The translations under genes were made by a program, and so were the position numbers. From Massilia timonae CCUG 45783 (GTDB lineage: Bacteria > Pseudomonadota > Gammaproteobacteria > Burkholderiales > Burkholderiaceae_D), in the NCBI RefSeq assembly GCF_000315425.1, contig NZ_JH992922.1:1855086-1919085 (forward strand): a stretch of DNA of 64,000 nucleotides, in the 5' to 3' direction. Under the pieces are notes generated by a model, which ran no database searches, was not told where the DNA came from, and was given only the letters and a program-made list of their open reading frames with translations. Below, piece after piece: positions 35,349-44,127 of the stretch; positions within the stretch are counted from its first letter, which is position 1, and each line of letters opens with the position of its first letter.

Positions 35349-36393
35349 CGCGGCGGCGCCGGAACAGCGTCTTCTTGTGCAGCGGGCGGCTCGGCACCGA
35401 GGCGATGTCATAGTTCAGGAAGGCCAGTATCAGCTGCACGCCCATGATCACCGGCAGCGCGGCCAGCATCACGGTGCCGGCCGGGGTCTCGACGTCGCTC
35501 TGGGCCGAGGCGATCCAGTGCGCGACGCCATACACCAGGCCGAAGGTGGTGAGCAGCACGCCGATCGGCAGCTCGAGCGAGGCCACCGACAGATTGCGCA
35601 GGTAGTAGTTGTAGAACAGGCGCTTGAAGAAGTTGCGCACGTTCTTGACCGCGAACTCGGTGATGACCTTCGAGACCTTCAGGTTGCTCACTTCGTCGCC
35701 ATACACCGCGTCCATCGGCACGTCGACCGCCACCGCGCCCAGCGTGTTCAGGCGGAACAGCATGTCGCTTTCGAAGAAGTAGCGCTTGCTGATCTTGTCG
35801 AAGGGGAGGTAGCGCGCGGCATCGGCGTGGATCGCGGTATAGCCGTTGGTCGGATCGAACAGGTGCCAGTAGCCCGAGGACAGCTTGGTCATGAACGACA
35901 GCATGGCGTTGCCGAACAGGCGCACCGGCGGCATCGCGCCCAGCCGTTCGAGGTTGAAGAAGCGGTTGCCCTTGGTGTAGTCGGCTTCGCCGGCCAGGAT
36001 CGGGGCCACGAACACCGGGATCAGGGACGCGTCCATCTGGCCGTCGCCGTCGATCTTGACGATCACGCTGGCGCCGTCCGCGATGGCGGCGCGGTAGCCG
36101 GTCATGACGGCGCCGCCCACGCCCTGGTTCTCGGCGTGCTCGAGCACGGTCACGCGCGGGTCGCGGCAGTTGGCGCGCACGAACTCGCCGCTGCCGTCCG
36201 GGCAGCGGTCGTCGACCACGTAGACGCGCGCCACTTCGGGACCGATGCCGGCGATGACGCCGATGATGTGGCGGGTGACGCGGTAGCTGGGGATCACCAC
36301 TGCGATCGTTGCGGGCGCAGGTGCGGCGCTGGCGGCGCGGGCGCCGGCCGGTTGGTCGATGGCGTTCATGGCTTGGGTGACGGTGACGTTCAT
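35341..36393 (-). CDS. GT2 glycosyltransferase (DPM1/GtrB-like)
   Basis: 350 residues. The GT-A domain begins ATIAVVIPSYRVTRHI and includes VYVVDDRCPDGSG, GVGGAVMTGYRAAI and the metal-binding VKIDGDGQMDASLI. Two C-terminal membrane helices (LELPIGVLLTTFGLVYGVA and VMLAALPVIMGVQLILAFL) anchor it, as in GtrB/DPM1-type enzymes that load sugars onto undecaprenyl phosphate. The adjacent GtrA gene fits this pairing. An alternative start at the second Met (MNAIDQP) would shorten it by 8 residues. Confidence 0.88.
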   Translation of the reverse strand: MNVTVTQAMNAIDQPAGARAASAAPAPATIAVVIPSYRVTRHIIGVIAGIGPEVARVYVVDDRCPDGSGEFVRANCRDPRVTVLEHAENQGVGGAVMTGYRAAIADGASVIVKIDGDGQMDASLIPVFVAPILAGEADYTKGNRFFNLERLGAMPPVRLFGNAMLSFMTKLSSGYWHLFDPTNGYTAIHADAARYLPFDKISKRYFFESDMLFRLNTLGAVAVDVPMDAVYGDEVSNLKVSKVITEFAVKNVRNFFKRLFYNYYLRNLSVASLELPIGVLLTTFGLVYGVAHWIASAQSDVETPAGTVMLAALPVIMGVQLILAFLNYDIASVPSRPLHKKTLFRRRRDD

Positions 36394-36405
36394 GGGGTTT
36401 TATTA

Positions 36406-39363
36406 TTATCGGGTATTGACGCCCGCCTGTGCTGATCCAGGCAGGGTCTTGTACCAGCGCTGGCGCACCAGCGCGTCCAGCACTTGCCGGGCGCTGCCGT
36501 CCCAGGTCAGCCACGGCATGCCGGTCGACGGCGGCGCCGTGCCGGCGCGCTGCAGCGCCAGCCAGCCGGTGACGGCGTCGGCCAGGTCTTGCGGCGCCAG
36601 GCCTTCGAAGTAGGCGGCGTGCTCGCCGGCCACCTCGCGGAACACCGGCAGGCTGCGCGCCAGGATCGGGATGCCGTGCTGGGCGGCTTCGATCAGCGGC
36701 AGGCCGAAGCCTTCGCCTTCGGACGGCGCCAGCAGGGCCGAGGAATTCGCATACAGCTTGAGCAGCATCTCGTCCGAGATGCCGGCCAGCCAGAACAGGC
36801 GCCTGGACTTTTCGGGATGGGCGGCCATGCGCTCGCACACCTTCTCGACCATCCAGCCCTGCTTGCCGACCACCACCAGGTTGACGTCGACTCCGCTCTC
36901 CCACAGCAGCTCGAAGGCGGCCAGCGCCTGGGCATGGCCCTTGCGCGGCTCGACCGTGCCGACCATCAGGAAGCTGGGCCGCTGGCCGAGGGCGGCCAGC
37001 ACCTGGTCGGCGTCCGGCGGCAGGCCGAAGCTCGGGGCGCTGGCGTCGATGTCGGCGCCCAGGTGGAAGTGGGCCAGCTTGAGCGGGCTGCGGCGCGTCA
37101 TCTTCTCGCGTTCGATCCAGCCGGCCAGTTCGTCGGCCACGGCGCGCGAGATGCACAGCACGCCGTCGGCCACCTTGTGCACGGTGCGCAGGAAGTCGCC
37201 GAAATACTGTTCGGTCCCGAACGGGAACACCTCGGGCCGCAGGATCGGCAGCACGTCGTAGACGACGAAATAGACCTCCACGCCGCGCGCGCGCATCTCG
37301 AGCAGGCGCTGCTCGTTCTGCGAGGTGCCGTTGGTGAACAGGTCGAGGCCGAAGAACACGTCGCCGGGACGGATCTCGCACGGCGCGTCTTCCAGCGCCA
37401 GCTCGGATTCGCCCACCTGCTTCATGCCGAAGCCGCGCGCATAGCAATACGGCTGATTCGCGCCGACCGAGTACACCGGCTCGATCCGGAAGCCCGCCGG
37501 CGGCGCGGCGAACAGCGACAGCAGGATGCTGCGCACCACGCGCTGGATGCCGGTCTTGAGGTCGGACTGCACCATGGCCGAGACGTCGACCAGCAGCTGG
37601 CGCTGCGGCGCCGGCGCGCGGTTGAACGCGATCGCGGCGGCCAGCGCCGGCAGCTCGGCCTGGGCCGCCAGCGGCGCCGCGGCGTTCACCACTCGGCGGT
37701 AGACGGCGTCGCGGCCATTGCGCGCGAAGTCCTCGATCGCCTCGAGGTACAGGCGGCCGACCTGTGGCGGCGCGTGATGGCGCGCCATGTGTTCCAGCGC
37801 GTTGCCGGACAGGCGTTCGCGCAGCGCGCGGTCGGCGCGCAGGCTGGCCAGGCCGGCCGCCAGGTCGGCGGTCTCGAAGCGGTCCTCGAGCTTGACCAGG
37901 ACGTCGTCCGGCAGCAGCGCGGTCGAGCCGTGGGCATTGACCACGGTCGGCACGCCGTACAGCAGGCAGTCGAGCACCGAGGCCGAGGTCTCGCCGCGGG
38001 TCGCATTGCGCAGCTGCACCGCGCCGTCGCAGGCGGCCAGCCAGTCGGCGTACGCCGCGGCGTCGACGAAGCCGGTGATGCGGATGCGGTTGGCTGCGGC
38101 GCTGGCGGCGATCCGTTCGGCCAGCTGCTCGCCATAGGGGCCGGGATCGTTGGCGCCGACGAACACCAGCCGGCAGTGCGGATCGGCGCCCAGCGGCGAC
38201 GCCAGGAAGGCGTCCAGCAGCTCGGCATTGAGCTTGGTGCTGCCCAGCATGCCGAAGGTGCAGACCACGAAGGCGTCGTCGTCCAGGCCGAGGCGGCGGC
38301 GGGCGGCGGTGCGCGCCGCGGCGCGCCCGGCGTCGCTGGCGGCGCCGTCCGGACGGCCGCGCAGCAGCGGGATGGTGCGCCAGCCGTCGGCGGCGCCGGG
38401 GCCATACCATTCCTCGGCCAGGGTGCGCGAGAAATCGGAATGCACGATCACGCCGTTGGCGTGGTCGAGCACCGCCTTGTTGAGCGGATAGGTCCAGATC
38501 GACGGATTGCGGCCTTCCTTGCGGTGCGACAGCAGGCCGGTGTAGCCGTGCGATTCGTACAGCGCGCGCAGGAAGCCCTTGGGCAGGTATTTTTCGCGCT
38601 CGAGGTTGTCGAGCACGCCCGAGAAATAAAAGTCGTGCAGCACCACGGTGCCGGGCACGTCGCGCAGCAGCTGGAACATGTGCTGGTGGGCGTGCGAATT
38701 GCCGAAGTGGTAGACCACGCGCTCGAACTCGTGGGCGTGGGCGCGCAGCCAGTCGGGGTCGCGCAGGCGCATGCCGTCCAGGCGGCGGTCGTCGACCTTG
38801 TCCTGGGCCACCACCAGCTCGACGTCGTAGAACGCCGACAGCTCGGGCACCAGTTCGGCGCTGTAGTCGGCGATGCCGGAATGGACCGGGGGCAGCGGCG
38901 AGACGTAGGCCAGTTTCGGGCGGGTCGAAGGCGCCTGCGCCGGGCGCGCGCCGTTGGCGGCGCTGGTCTCGAGCGCGTCCAGCAGCGCGGCGGGATTCTG
39001 CGCATCGGCCGGGGCGCGGGTGAGGATCGGATACGGCGCGGAAGACGGCGCCGCTTCGCCAGCAGCGGCCTGCGGGCCGACGGCCAGCGCCGCCGCCGGC
39101 GCCAGGCCGGCCAGCGCGTGACGGCGCAGCAGCGCGGCCAGGCGCGGGTTCGATCCGAGGTCGAAGGCGCGCACGCGCGCCGCCAGCAGCGGTTCGAGGC
39201 GCAGGGTTTCCAGCGCCTCCTGGTCGTGCAGGGGCGCGGCCACCCACAGTTCGCCCTGGTAGCGGTCGTCGGCGCCGCGCGCGCGCGCCAGCGCGGCGCA
39301 CAGTTCCAGGGCCGCCGGGTCGACCCGGCCGGTGTAAGCGAGAAGATCGATAACGATACGCAT
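36406..39363 (-). CDS. Double GT4-type glycosyltransferase
   Basis: 985 residues, about two and a half times a usual GT4 enzyme. The first GT-B unit (about 150-560) contains PPVHSGIADYSAELVPELS, VVLHDFYFSGVLDN, FVVCTFGMLGSTKLN and ETSASVLDCLLYGVPTVV. The second (about 590-960) contains DVSAMVQSDLKTGIQRVVRS, LMVGTVEPRKGHAQALAAFE and LLAPSEGEGFGLPLIEAAQHG with the E-x7-E-like nucleotide-sugar motif. The two units probably add two successive sugars. An N-terminal 130-residue segment (MRIVIDLLAYTGRVDPAALE) resembles the start of the second unit. It starts one base after the upstream FkbM gene stop (TGACATG). Confidence 0.85.
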   Translation of the reverse strand: MRIVIDLLAYTGRVDPAALELCAALARARGADDRYQGELWVAAPLHDQEALETLRLEPLLAARVRAFDLGSNPRLAALLRRHALAGLAPAAALAVGPQAAAGEAAPSSAPYPILTRAPADAQNPAALLDALETSAANGARPAQAPSTRPKLAYVSPLPPVHSGIADYSAELVPELSAFYDVELVVAQDKVDDRRLDGMRLRDPDWLRAHAHEFERVVYHFGNSHAHQHMFQLLRDVPGTVVLHDFYFSGVLDNLEREKYLPKGFLRALYESHGYTGLLSHRKEGRNPSIWTYPLNKAVLDHANGVIVHSDFSRTLAEEWYGPGAADGWRTIPLLRGRPDGAASDAGRAAARTAARRRLGLDDDAFVVCTFGMLGSTKLNAELLDAFLASPLGADPHCRLVFVGANDPGPYGEQLAERIAASAAANRIRITGFVDAAAYADWLAACDGAVQLRNATRGETSASVLDCLLYGVPTVVNAHGSTALLPDDVLVKLEDRFETADLAAGLASLRADRALRERLSGNALEHMARHHAPPQVGRLYLEAIEDFARNGRDAVYRRVVNAAAPLAAQAELPALAAAIAFNRAPAPQRQLLVDVSAMVQSDLKTGIQRVVRSILLSLFAAPPAGFRIEPVYSVGANQPYCYARGFGMKQVGESELALEDAPCEIRPGDVFFGLDLFTNGTSQNEQRLLEMRARGVEVYFVVYDVLPILRPEVFPFGTEQYFGDFLRTVHKVADGVLCISRAVADELAGWIEREKMTRRSPLKLAHFHLGADIDASAPSFGLPPDADQVLAALGQRPSFLMVGTVEPRKGHAQALAAFELLWESGVDVNLVVVGKQGWMVEKVCERMAAHPEKSRRLFWLAGISDEMLLKLYANSSALLAPSEGEGFGLPLIEAAQHGIPILARSLPVFREVAGEHAAYFEGLAPQDLADAVTGWLALQRAGTAPPSTGMPWLTWDGSARQVLDALVRQRWYKTLPGSAQAGVNTR

Positions 39364-39364
39364 G

Positions 39365-40645
39365 TCAGGAGCTTGTATGAGTGGTGCGGGCGCGCTGCAG
39401 GTCGGCCAGCGCGGTGCGCACCGAGACCGGCAAGCCCCGCAGTTCGTCGGGGACGTGGGCCACGTCCGCCGGCAGCGGATCGGGCACCGCCTGCTTGACG
39501 GCGACCAGCGTCACCGCGACGCGCCGGCCCAGGGCCGGGAAGCGCAGCAGGATCGGGATCAGGAGGCGGCGCAGCAGTTCGACCCGGGTCAGGCGCTTGA
39601 CCACGCGCTGCAGCAGGTGCGGCTCGCGCAGCTTGCGCGCCAGGCCGCCGGCGCGGCGCAGCGGACGCGTGATCTTCCACGAGGTGCTGTTTTCCAGTGC
39701 GGCGATCTGCCCTTGCAGGCCCTCGGCCCAGGCGCTCAGGCGGGCGGCGTCGGCGTGCACCTGCTCCAGTTCCTGGGTCAGCACGGCGGCGCGGCCTTCG
39801 GCATGCTCGGCGCGCTGGGTGGCGCCATCCATCTGCCACAGCAGTTCCATGGCCTGGGCGTGGAAGCGCTCGACTTGGGCTCCGAGTTCCTTCTGGCGCT
39901 CGCCGGCCGCCTGCAGCGCGGCGCCGAGCGTGCGCTCGGCGGCCCAGGCATGGTCCAGGTGCCAGGAAATGAAGCTGTCGAACACGTTCGGCTGGACGCC
40001 GAAATGGGCCAGCAGCTCGGCGTGTTCCTCGGCCACGTAGTAGCGGTTCAGGCCATCGAACCAGGCGAAGCGGTAGCGCTGGCCCGTCACCAGGTGCTCC
40101 CAGCTTTCGTGGTTGGTCTCGCGGCTGTTCGGCAGCGTCGCCTCGATCACCAGCACCCATGGGCGCCAGCGCGCGAAGTCCATTCCGCGCAGCACTTCGC
40201 CCTCGAAGCCTTCGACGTCGACCTTGAGGAAGTGGATCTCGCCGCGCACGTGTTCCTCGCAGATCGAGGCCAGGGTGCGTACCGGCACCGTGAGCTCGGC
40301 CACTTCATGGCCTTCGGCGCGGTGCATCTCGGCCACCGACTGTTCGGGCGAGGCCCAGCCGCGCACGGCCGGCACGTCGTACAGGGTCAGTTCGCCGTCG
40401 GCGGCGCCGGCCGCGATGGCCAGGTTGACGTCGTGCGGGCGCTGTTCCTCGAACGCCTGGTGGAAGGAGGGCAGCGGCTCGATGCTGACGCCGCGCCAGC
40501 CGCGCTCGTAGAAGGCCTTGGTGACCGAGTGCTCGACCGGGTCGTTGGCGCCGACGTCGATGTAGAAGCCGTGCCTGACGTGGCCGAGCGCGCGCCATAG
40601 CAGCACGTCCTCGCCGTTCTGTGCATACGAAACGAACTGGTTCAT
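39365..40645 (-). CDS. FkbM-family methyltransferase with C-terminal coiled coil
   Basis: 426 residues. The FkbM domain (1-210) shows FVSYAQNGEDVLLWRAL, GFYIDVGANDPVEHSVTKAF (SAM-binding) and HFLKVDVEGFEGEVLRGMDF. After it, a helical stretch with heptad character (about 255-330) and an RPLRRAG-rich segment (ENSTSWKITRPLRR) follow. The latter is common in glycan-modifying enzymes near the exporter. Its ATG overlaps the stop of the upstream FkbM gene as ATGA. It probably O-methylates a sugar of the exported polymer, possibly a chain-terminating cap. Confidence 0.85.
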   Translation of the reverse strand: MNQFVSYAQNGEDVLLWRALGHVRHGFYIDVGANDPVEHSVTKAFYERGWRGVSIEPLPSFHQAFEEQRPHDVNLAIAAGAADGELTLYDVPAVRGWASPEQSVAEMHRAEGHEVAELTVPVRTLASICEEHVRGEIHFLKVDVEGFEGEVLRGMDFARWRPWVLVIEATLPNSRETNHESWEHLVTGQRYRFAWFDGLNRYYVAEEHAELLAHFGVQPNVFDSFISWHLDHAWAAERTLGAALQAAGERQKELGAQVERFHAQAMELLWQMDGATQRAEHAEGRAAVLTQELEQVHADAARLSAWAEGLQGQIAALENSTSWKITRPLRRAGGLARKLREPHLLQRVVKRLTRVELLRRLLIPILLRFPALGRRVAVTLVAVKQAVPDPLPADVAHVPDELRGLPVSVRTALADLQRARTTHTSS

Positions 40646-41670
40646 GCCGCGCCCTCGTCGAACAGCGCCGACAGGCCGTCGATGCCTGCCTGTTTCGCCA
40701 GCGCCTGCGCGGCCGACGGCTTGTCGTAAACCAGCAGCAGCACCAGCGCCTGGGCCAGCATGCCTTGCGCGTCGGCGCCGTGGCGCACGAACACGGCGTC
40801 GCCCCAGCCCAGGCGGTCGCGCGTGCGCGCCGCGCTGTCCACGCTCGGATAGCGGCACAGCGACGAGAAGTCGAGCAGCCAGAAGCCGGCCGCGCGCATC
40901 AGGGTCTCGATCTCCGAGAACAGGGCCTGCCCTTCGTAGATCGGCGCGAACGACACTTCGCAATGCACGACGCCGGTGCGCGCCAGCACGGCGCCCGCAT
41001 GGCGCAGGGTCGGCAGCTCGAAGCCCTGGATGTCGAGCTTCAGGAAGTCGACCGCGCCTTCGTCCTCGAGCACGTCGTCGAGGCGGCTGGTGGCGACTTC
41101 CTCGGTATGCACCGTGTGCAGGTGGTCGAGGTCGCGCAACTGCGCGGTGAGCGCGCGGTTGAACGGCAGCAGCGAGGACGTCGCGTCGTCGTTGTTGGCG
41201 TGGAAGATATGGCGGCCGCCGTCGCCGATGAAGGTCGGGTACAGCGTGACCCGGCTGTCCGGATTGTTGCGGCGGCTGGCCTCGATCTTGTCCTGCTGCG
41301 GCTCGAAGCCGACGATGCGGTAGGGCAGGCCGTGGCGGGTCAGCGGCGCGTAGATGTGGTCTTCGTTTTCCAGTTCCTGGGCGCCGACGTCGACCACGGT
41401 GAGCGGACGCGCCAGCAGCGACGAGGCGGCCCTGGCCACGCGCGCCTTGAGCGCATCGAGGCCGGCGGCGCCCGGCGCGCCATGGCCCAGGCGGTATTCG
41501 TCGGACCCCATCAGGGCCGCCAGCAGTTCGTCGGCGATGGCGCCTTCGGCCAGGCGGCCGCTCCAGTAGGCCAGGCCGGCCGGATCGGGTTCGCGTCCCA
41601 GGAAGCCGCGGTACAGGCCGCGCACGACGGCGGCGTGGTCGGGTTCGGGGATAGGGGTGATGTCGGACAT
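40642..41670 (-). CDS. DUF4214-FkbM fusion methyltransferase
   Basis: 342 residues. Residues 15-60 form a DUF4214 module (VVRGLYRGFLGREPDPAGLA YWSGRL type; G-R-x-P-D-P-x-G-x-x-Y-W), the same module that opens the secreted proteins at 51298, 53862 and 62370. An FkbM methyltransferase follows (TVVDVGAQELENEDHIY, VDFLKLDIQGFELPTLRHAG, VHCEVSFAPIY). The start at 41670 follows GGAAC; a TTG four codons earlier is possible. It lies 17 bases after the wzt gene in the same operon, which makes a role in polysaccharide methylation likely. Confidence 0.83.
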   Translation of the reverse strand: MSDITPIPEPDHAAVVRGLYRGFLGREPDPAGLAYWSGRLAEGAIADELLAALMGSDEYRLGHGAPGAAGLDALKARVARAASSLLARPLTVVDVGAQELENEDHIYAPLTRHGLPYRIVGFEPQQDKIEASRRNNPDSRVTLYPTFIGDGGRHIFHANNDDATSSLLPFNRALTAQLRDLDHLHTVHTEEVATSRLDDVLEDEGAVDFLKLDIQGFELPTLRHAGAVLARTGVVHCEVSFAPIYEGQALFSEIETLMRAAGFWLLDFSSLCRYPSVDSAARTRDRLGWGDAVFVRHGADAQGMLAQALVLLLVYDKPSAAQALAKQAGIDGLSALFDEGAA

Positions 41671-41687
41671 GATGGGTTCCAATCTGG

Positions 41688-42965
41688 TCAGCGAATGCTG
41701 ATGTGCAGCTGTGGGTGCAGGTTGACCAGGCCGCCCCAGGTGATGGCGGCCGGGTTGGGTGCGACCACGAAGCTGTGCACCTCGTGCAGGTAGTTCAGCA
41801 CTTTCTCGAACGAGCCTTCGCCATGGCCGCCGGCGCCCAGGCCGACAGTGAGCGTGTACTCGTCCGGGAACAGCGACAGGTTCAGGGCGAAGCTGGCCGA
41901 GACGATCGCGCCGCGCGCGGCCGGGGTGGAGGCCTGGCGCATGCAGTAGCTATTGGTTTCGAACAGGGTGGCGCCGAAGCGGTTGCGGATCTTGAAGCCG
42001 ACATGGGGATCGGCCACGTCCTCGTGCAGCAGGTAGTCGACCTGCAGGGTGACCATCTCGTCGGCCACCAGGGTGGCGCGTTCCTCGCCGTGGCGGTCGA
42101 GCAGGCGCACGCCGACGCAGTCGGCCCCTGGCGTGGTGATGCTGCCGGTCTTGCCTTGCAGGGCCGTCAGGTGTTCGCGCGCCACCGGCGCGGCGGCTAC
42201 CGGTCCGCCCTGGATCCGGATCGCGTCCGGCGCCTGGTCGGCGCGGCCGAGCAGTTCGGCCTGGTACAGGTCGAGGGCGTCGGCCGGCGCGCCGTCGAAG
42301 GCGACCCGGCCGCCGCGCAGGAAGATGCAGCGGTCGCAGATATTGAGCACGGTGCCGGCGCTGTGCGAGACGAACAGCAGGGTGGTCCCGGCCTCGATGA
42401 AGCTCTCGATGCGGGCGAAGCACTTTTGCTGGAAGAACACGTCGCCCACCGCCAGCGCCTCGTCGACGATCAGGATGTCGGGCCGCACGCAGGTCGCGAC
42501 CGCGAACGCGAGGCGCACCTGCATGCCGCTCGAATAGACCCGCACCGGCTGGTCGATATAGTCGCCGATGTCGGCGAAGGCCAGGATCTCGGGCATCAGC
42601 GCCTCGATCTGCGCGGCGTCCAGGCCGATCATCTGGCCGGCCATCAGCGCGTTCTGGCGGCCCGTGAAATCGGGATGGAAGCCCAATCCCAGTTCGAGCA
42701 GGGCCGCCACGCGGCCGTGCAGGGTGACGGCGCCGACCGTCGGCTGGGTGGTGCCGGTGATCAGTTTAAGGAGCGTGCTCTTGCCGGCGCCATTCACGCC
42801 GATCAGGCCGACCGCCTCGCCGGGGGCGATGGTGAAGCTGATGTCTTCGAGCACCCACTTGAGCGCGTGGCGCTGGCCCGGCAGGGTCCAGTCCGCGAGA
42901 CGCGCCCAGCGGTTCTTGTATTGTTTATAGGCCTTGCCCAGGCCGGTGGCGACAATCGATCCCAT
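41688..42965 (-). CDS. wzt: Wzt-type ABC transporter ATP-binding protein, polysaccharide export
   Basis: 425 residues. The nucleotide-binding domain (1-250) shows Walker A GVNGAGKSTLL, signature YSSGMQVRLAFA, Walker B ILIVDEALAVGD and the switch His in LFVSHSAGTV. The GLGFHPDFTGRQN segment is typical of O-antigen/teichoic-acid exporters. The C-terminal part (about 280-425, strand-rich, VGFKIRNRFGATLFETNSY) is a Wzt-type carbohydrate-binding domain that usually recognises the terminal modification of the polymer. The FkbM methyltransferases next door could supply that modification. The start codon shares its A with the wzm stop (TAATG). Confidence 0.9.
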   Translation of the reverse strand: MGSIVATGLGKAYKQYKNRWARLADWTLPGQRHALKWVLEDISFTIAPGEAVGLIGVNGAGKSTLLKLITGTTQPTVGAVTLHGRVAALLELGLGFHPDFTGRQNALMAGQMIGLDAAQIEALMPEILAFADIGDYIDQPVRVYSSGMQVRLAFAVATCVRPDILIVDEALAVGDVFFQQKCFARIESFIEAGTTLLFVSHSAGTVLNICDRCIFLRGGRVAFDGAPADALDLYQAELLGRADQAPDAIRIQGGPVAAAPVAREHLTALQGKTGSITTPGADCVGVRLLDRHGEERATLVADEMVTLQVDYLLHEDVADPHVGFKIRNRFGATLFETNSYCMRQASTPAARGAIVSASFALNLSLFPDEYTLTVGLGAGGHGEGSFEKVLNYLHEVHSFVVAPNPAAITWGGLVNLHPQLHISIR

Positions 42966-43765
42966 TACAGCTCATCCACGATTTCGCCGGCGCGCTTGCG
43001 GAACATGCGCAAGCCGAGCGCGCACAGCAGCAGGGCCAGCACCAGCGGGAAGCCCAGGCTCGACCAGTCTGGCAACTGGCCCTTGACCAGCACGGTCTGC
43101 CAGGCGCCGATCACGGGCGCCATCGGATTCCAGTCCAGCAGCGGCCGCACGTGCTCGGGCAGGATGCTGGCCGGATAGACGATCGGGGTGAACCAGAACC
43201 AGAACTGGAGCGCGATCGTCATGAACTGGCCGACGTCGCGGAAGAACACGTTGAGGATGCCGACCACCATGCCGATGCCCAGCGCCAGCAGCACCTGCAG
43301 GACCAGGACCGGAACCAGGGCCACGAAGGCCAGGCCAGGGAAATTGCCGGTGACGACGAGGAAGACGGTGAACAGGCCGAAGATGATGCCGAAATTGACC
43401 AGGGCATTGAGCACCACGATCACCGGCAGGCAGATGCGGGGGAAGCTGACTTTCTTGAGCAGGTTCGACTGCTCCAGGAACATGGTTTGCCCGCGGGACA
43501 CGATCTCGGCGAACAGGCCCCAGGTCAGGATGCCGGCGCACAGGTAGATCGAGTAGGCGAAGGTGGAGTCCGAGCCTGGCAGCTTGGCGCGCATGACTTC
43601 CGCGAAGATCACGGTGTACACCAGGATCATGGCGAGCGGACTGAGCAGGGACCAGGCGGCCCCCAGCATGGCATTGGCGTATTTCGACTGGAATTCGCGT
43701 TTGACGCTGCCCAGCACGAAACCGCGGTAGGCCCACAGGCCTCGCAGCATCAGGGGCGAAATCAT
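42965..43765 (-). CDS. wzm: Wzm-type ABC transporter permease, polysaccharide export
   Basis: 266 residues with six membrane helices (AAWSLLSPLAMILVYTVIFA, YLCAGILTWGLFAEIV, VLNALVNFGIIFGLFTVFLV, VALVPVLVLQVLLALGIGMV and so on) and the family motif SLLKKVSFPRI-like LLKKVSFPRICLPVIVV before helix 3. It moves undecaprenyl-linked polysaccharide across the inner membrane with the Wzt ATPase. The start at 43765 (MISPLMLRG) is chosen because the 33 extra residues of the longer frame are not membrane-protein-like. The ribosome site is weak. It is the first gene of the operon, about 70 bases from a TATAAT box. Confidence 0.88.
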   Translation of the reverse strand: MISPLMLRGLWAYRGFVLGSVKREFQSKYANAMLGAAWSLLSPLAMILVYTVIFAEVMRAKLPGSDSTFAYSIYLCAGILTWGLFAEIVSRGQTMFLEQSNLLKKVSFPRICLPVIVVLNALVNFGIIFGLFTVFLVVTGNFPGLAFVALVPVLVLQVLLALGIGMVVGILNVFFRDVGQFMTIALQFWFWFTPIVYPASILPEHVRPLLDWNPMAPVIGAWQTVLVKGQLPDWSSLGFPLVLALLLCALGLRMFRKRAGEIVDEL

Positions 43766-43840
43766 GGGGTCGTAGGGGGATGCGCCTCGCAGGAGGTCGG
43801 GAGGGTTGTGGTCATAGCGGTGCTGAGCGTTAAGAGCGGG

Positions 43841-43880
43841 ATTATACCCCACGGTCCAGCACACAAATTGTTCAATTGTA
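43841..43880 (-). promoter_or_regulatory. Promoter of the polysaccharide operon
   Basis: On the minus strand a perfect TATAAT lies at 43846-43841. About 20 bases upstream, an imperfect palindrome (acaattgaacaatttgt, over 43862-43878) overlaps the -35 position, where no good hexamer is seen. This suggests control by an activator or repressor. The implied start is near 43834, giving a leader of about 70 bases. Confidence 0.5.
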
Positions 43881-44127
43881 ACGACCTGTCAGCGCCCATG
43901 ACATCCGCCAAAGGAGTGCGGCTCCCCATTCCTGCCATCACAAAATCGGCTCCCGGGCAACTTCTAGGGATGACGGGCAGGGGGTGTTGCGAAAATAATA
44001 CTTAATAAAAATATTATTTTTAGTCAAATTTATGATGCTAGGATGTGTTTCTGTAAATATTGGTGTTAACCAACACGCCGTTTCAGCCGGCGGGTCGAAG
44101 ATCATCCGAACGTTCAGGGGAGCTTCC
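43881..44127 (+). promoter_or_regulatory. AT-rich control region upstream of the lipoprotein gene
   Basis: The region includes a sharply AT-rich island (about 43990-44045) with a perfect 8-bp inverted repeat around one base, TAAAAATA-T-TATTTTTA (44006-44022), and a TATGAT box (44031-44036). It also has a small stem GTGTT-AACC-AACAC (44063-44076). The island is strikingly different from the surrounding GC-rich DNA. A role as regulator binding site is inferred; no -35 is obvious. Confidence 0.4.

Noticed and set aside
35408..39301. 1297-codon minus-strand frame across the GT2 and GT4 genes
   Set aside because: Arg/Ala/Gly-rich translation of the other frame of two real genes; no domain and no start signal.
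43866..44127. CRP-type site in front of the polysaccharide operon or lipoprotein gene
   Set aside because: Searched for TGTGA-N6-TCACA; only unrelated palindromes were present, so these genes are not placed in the proposed cAMP circuit.
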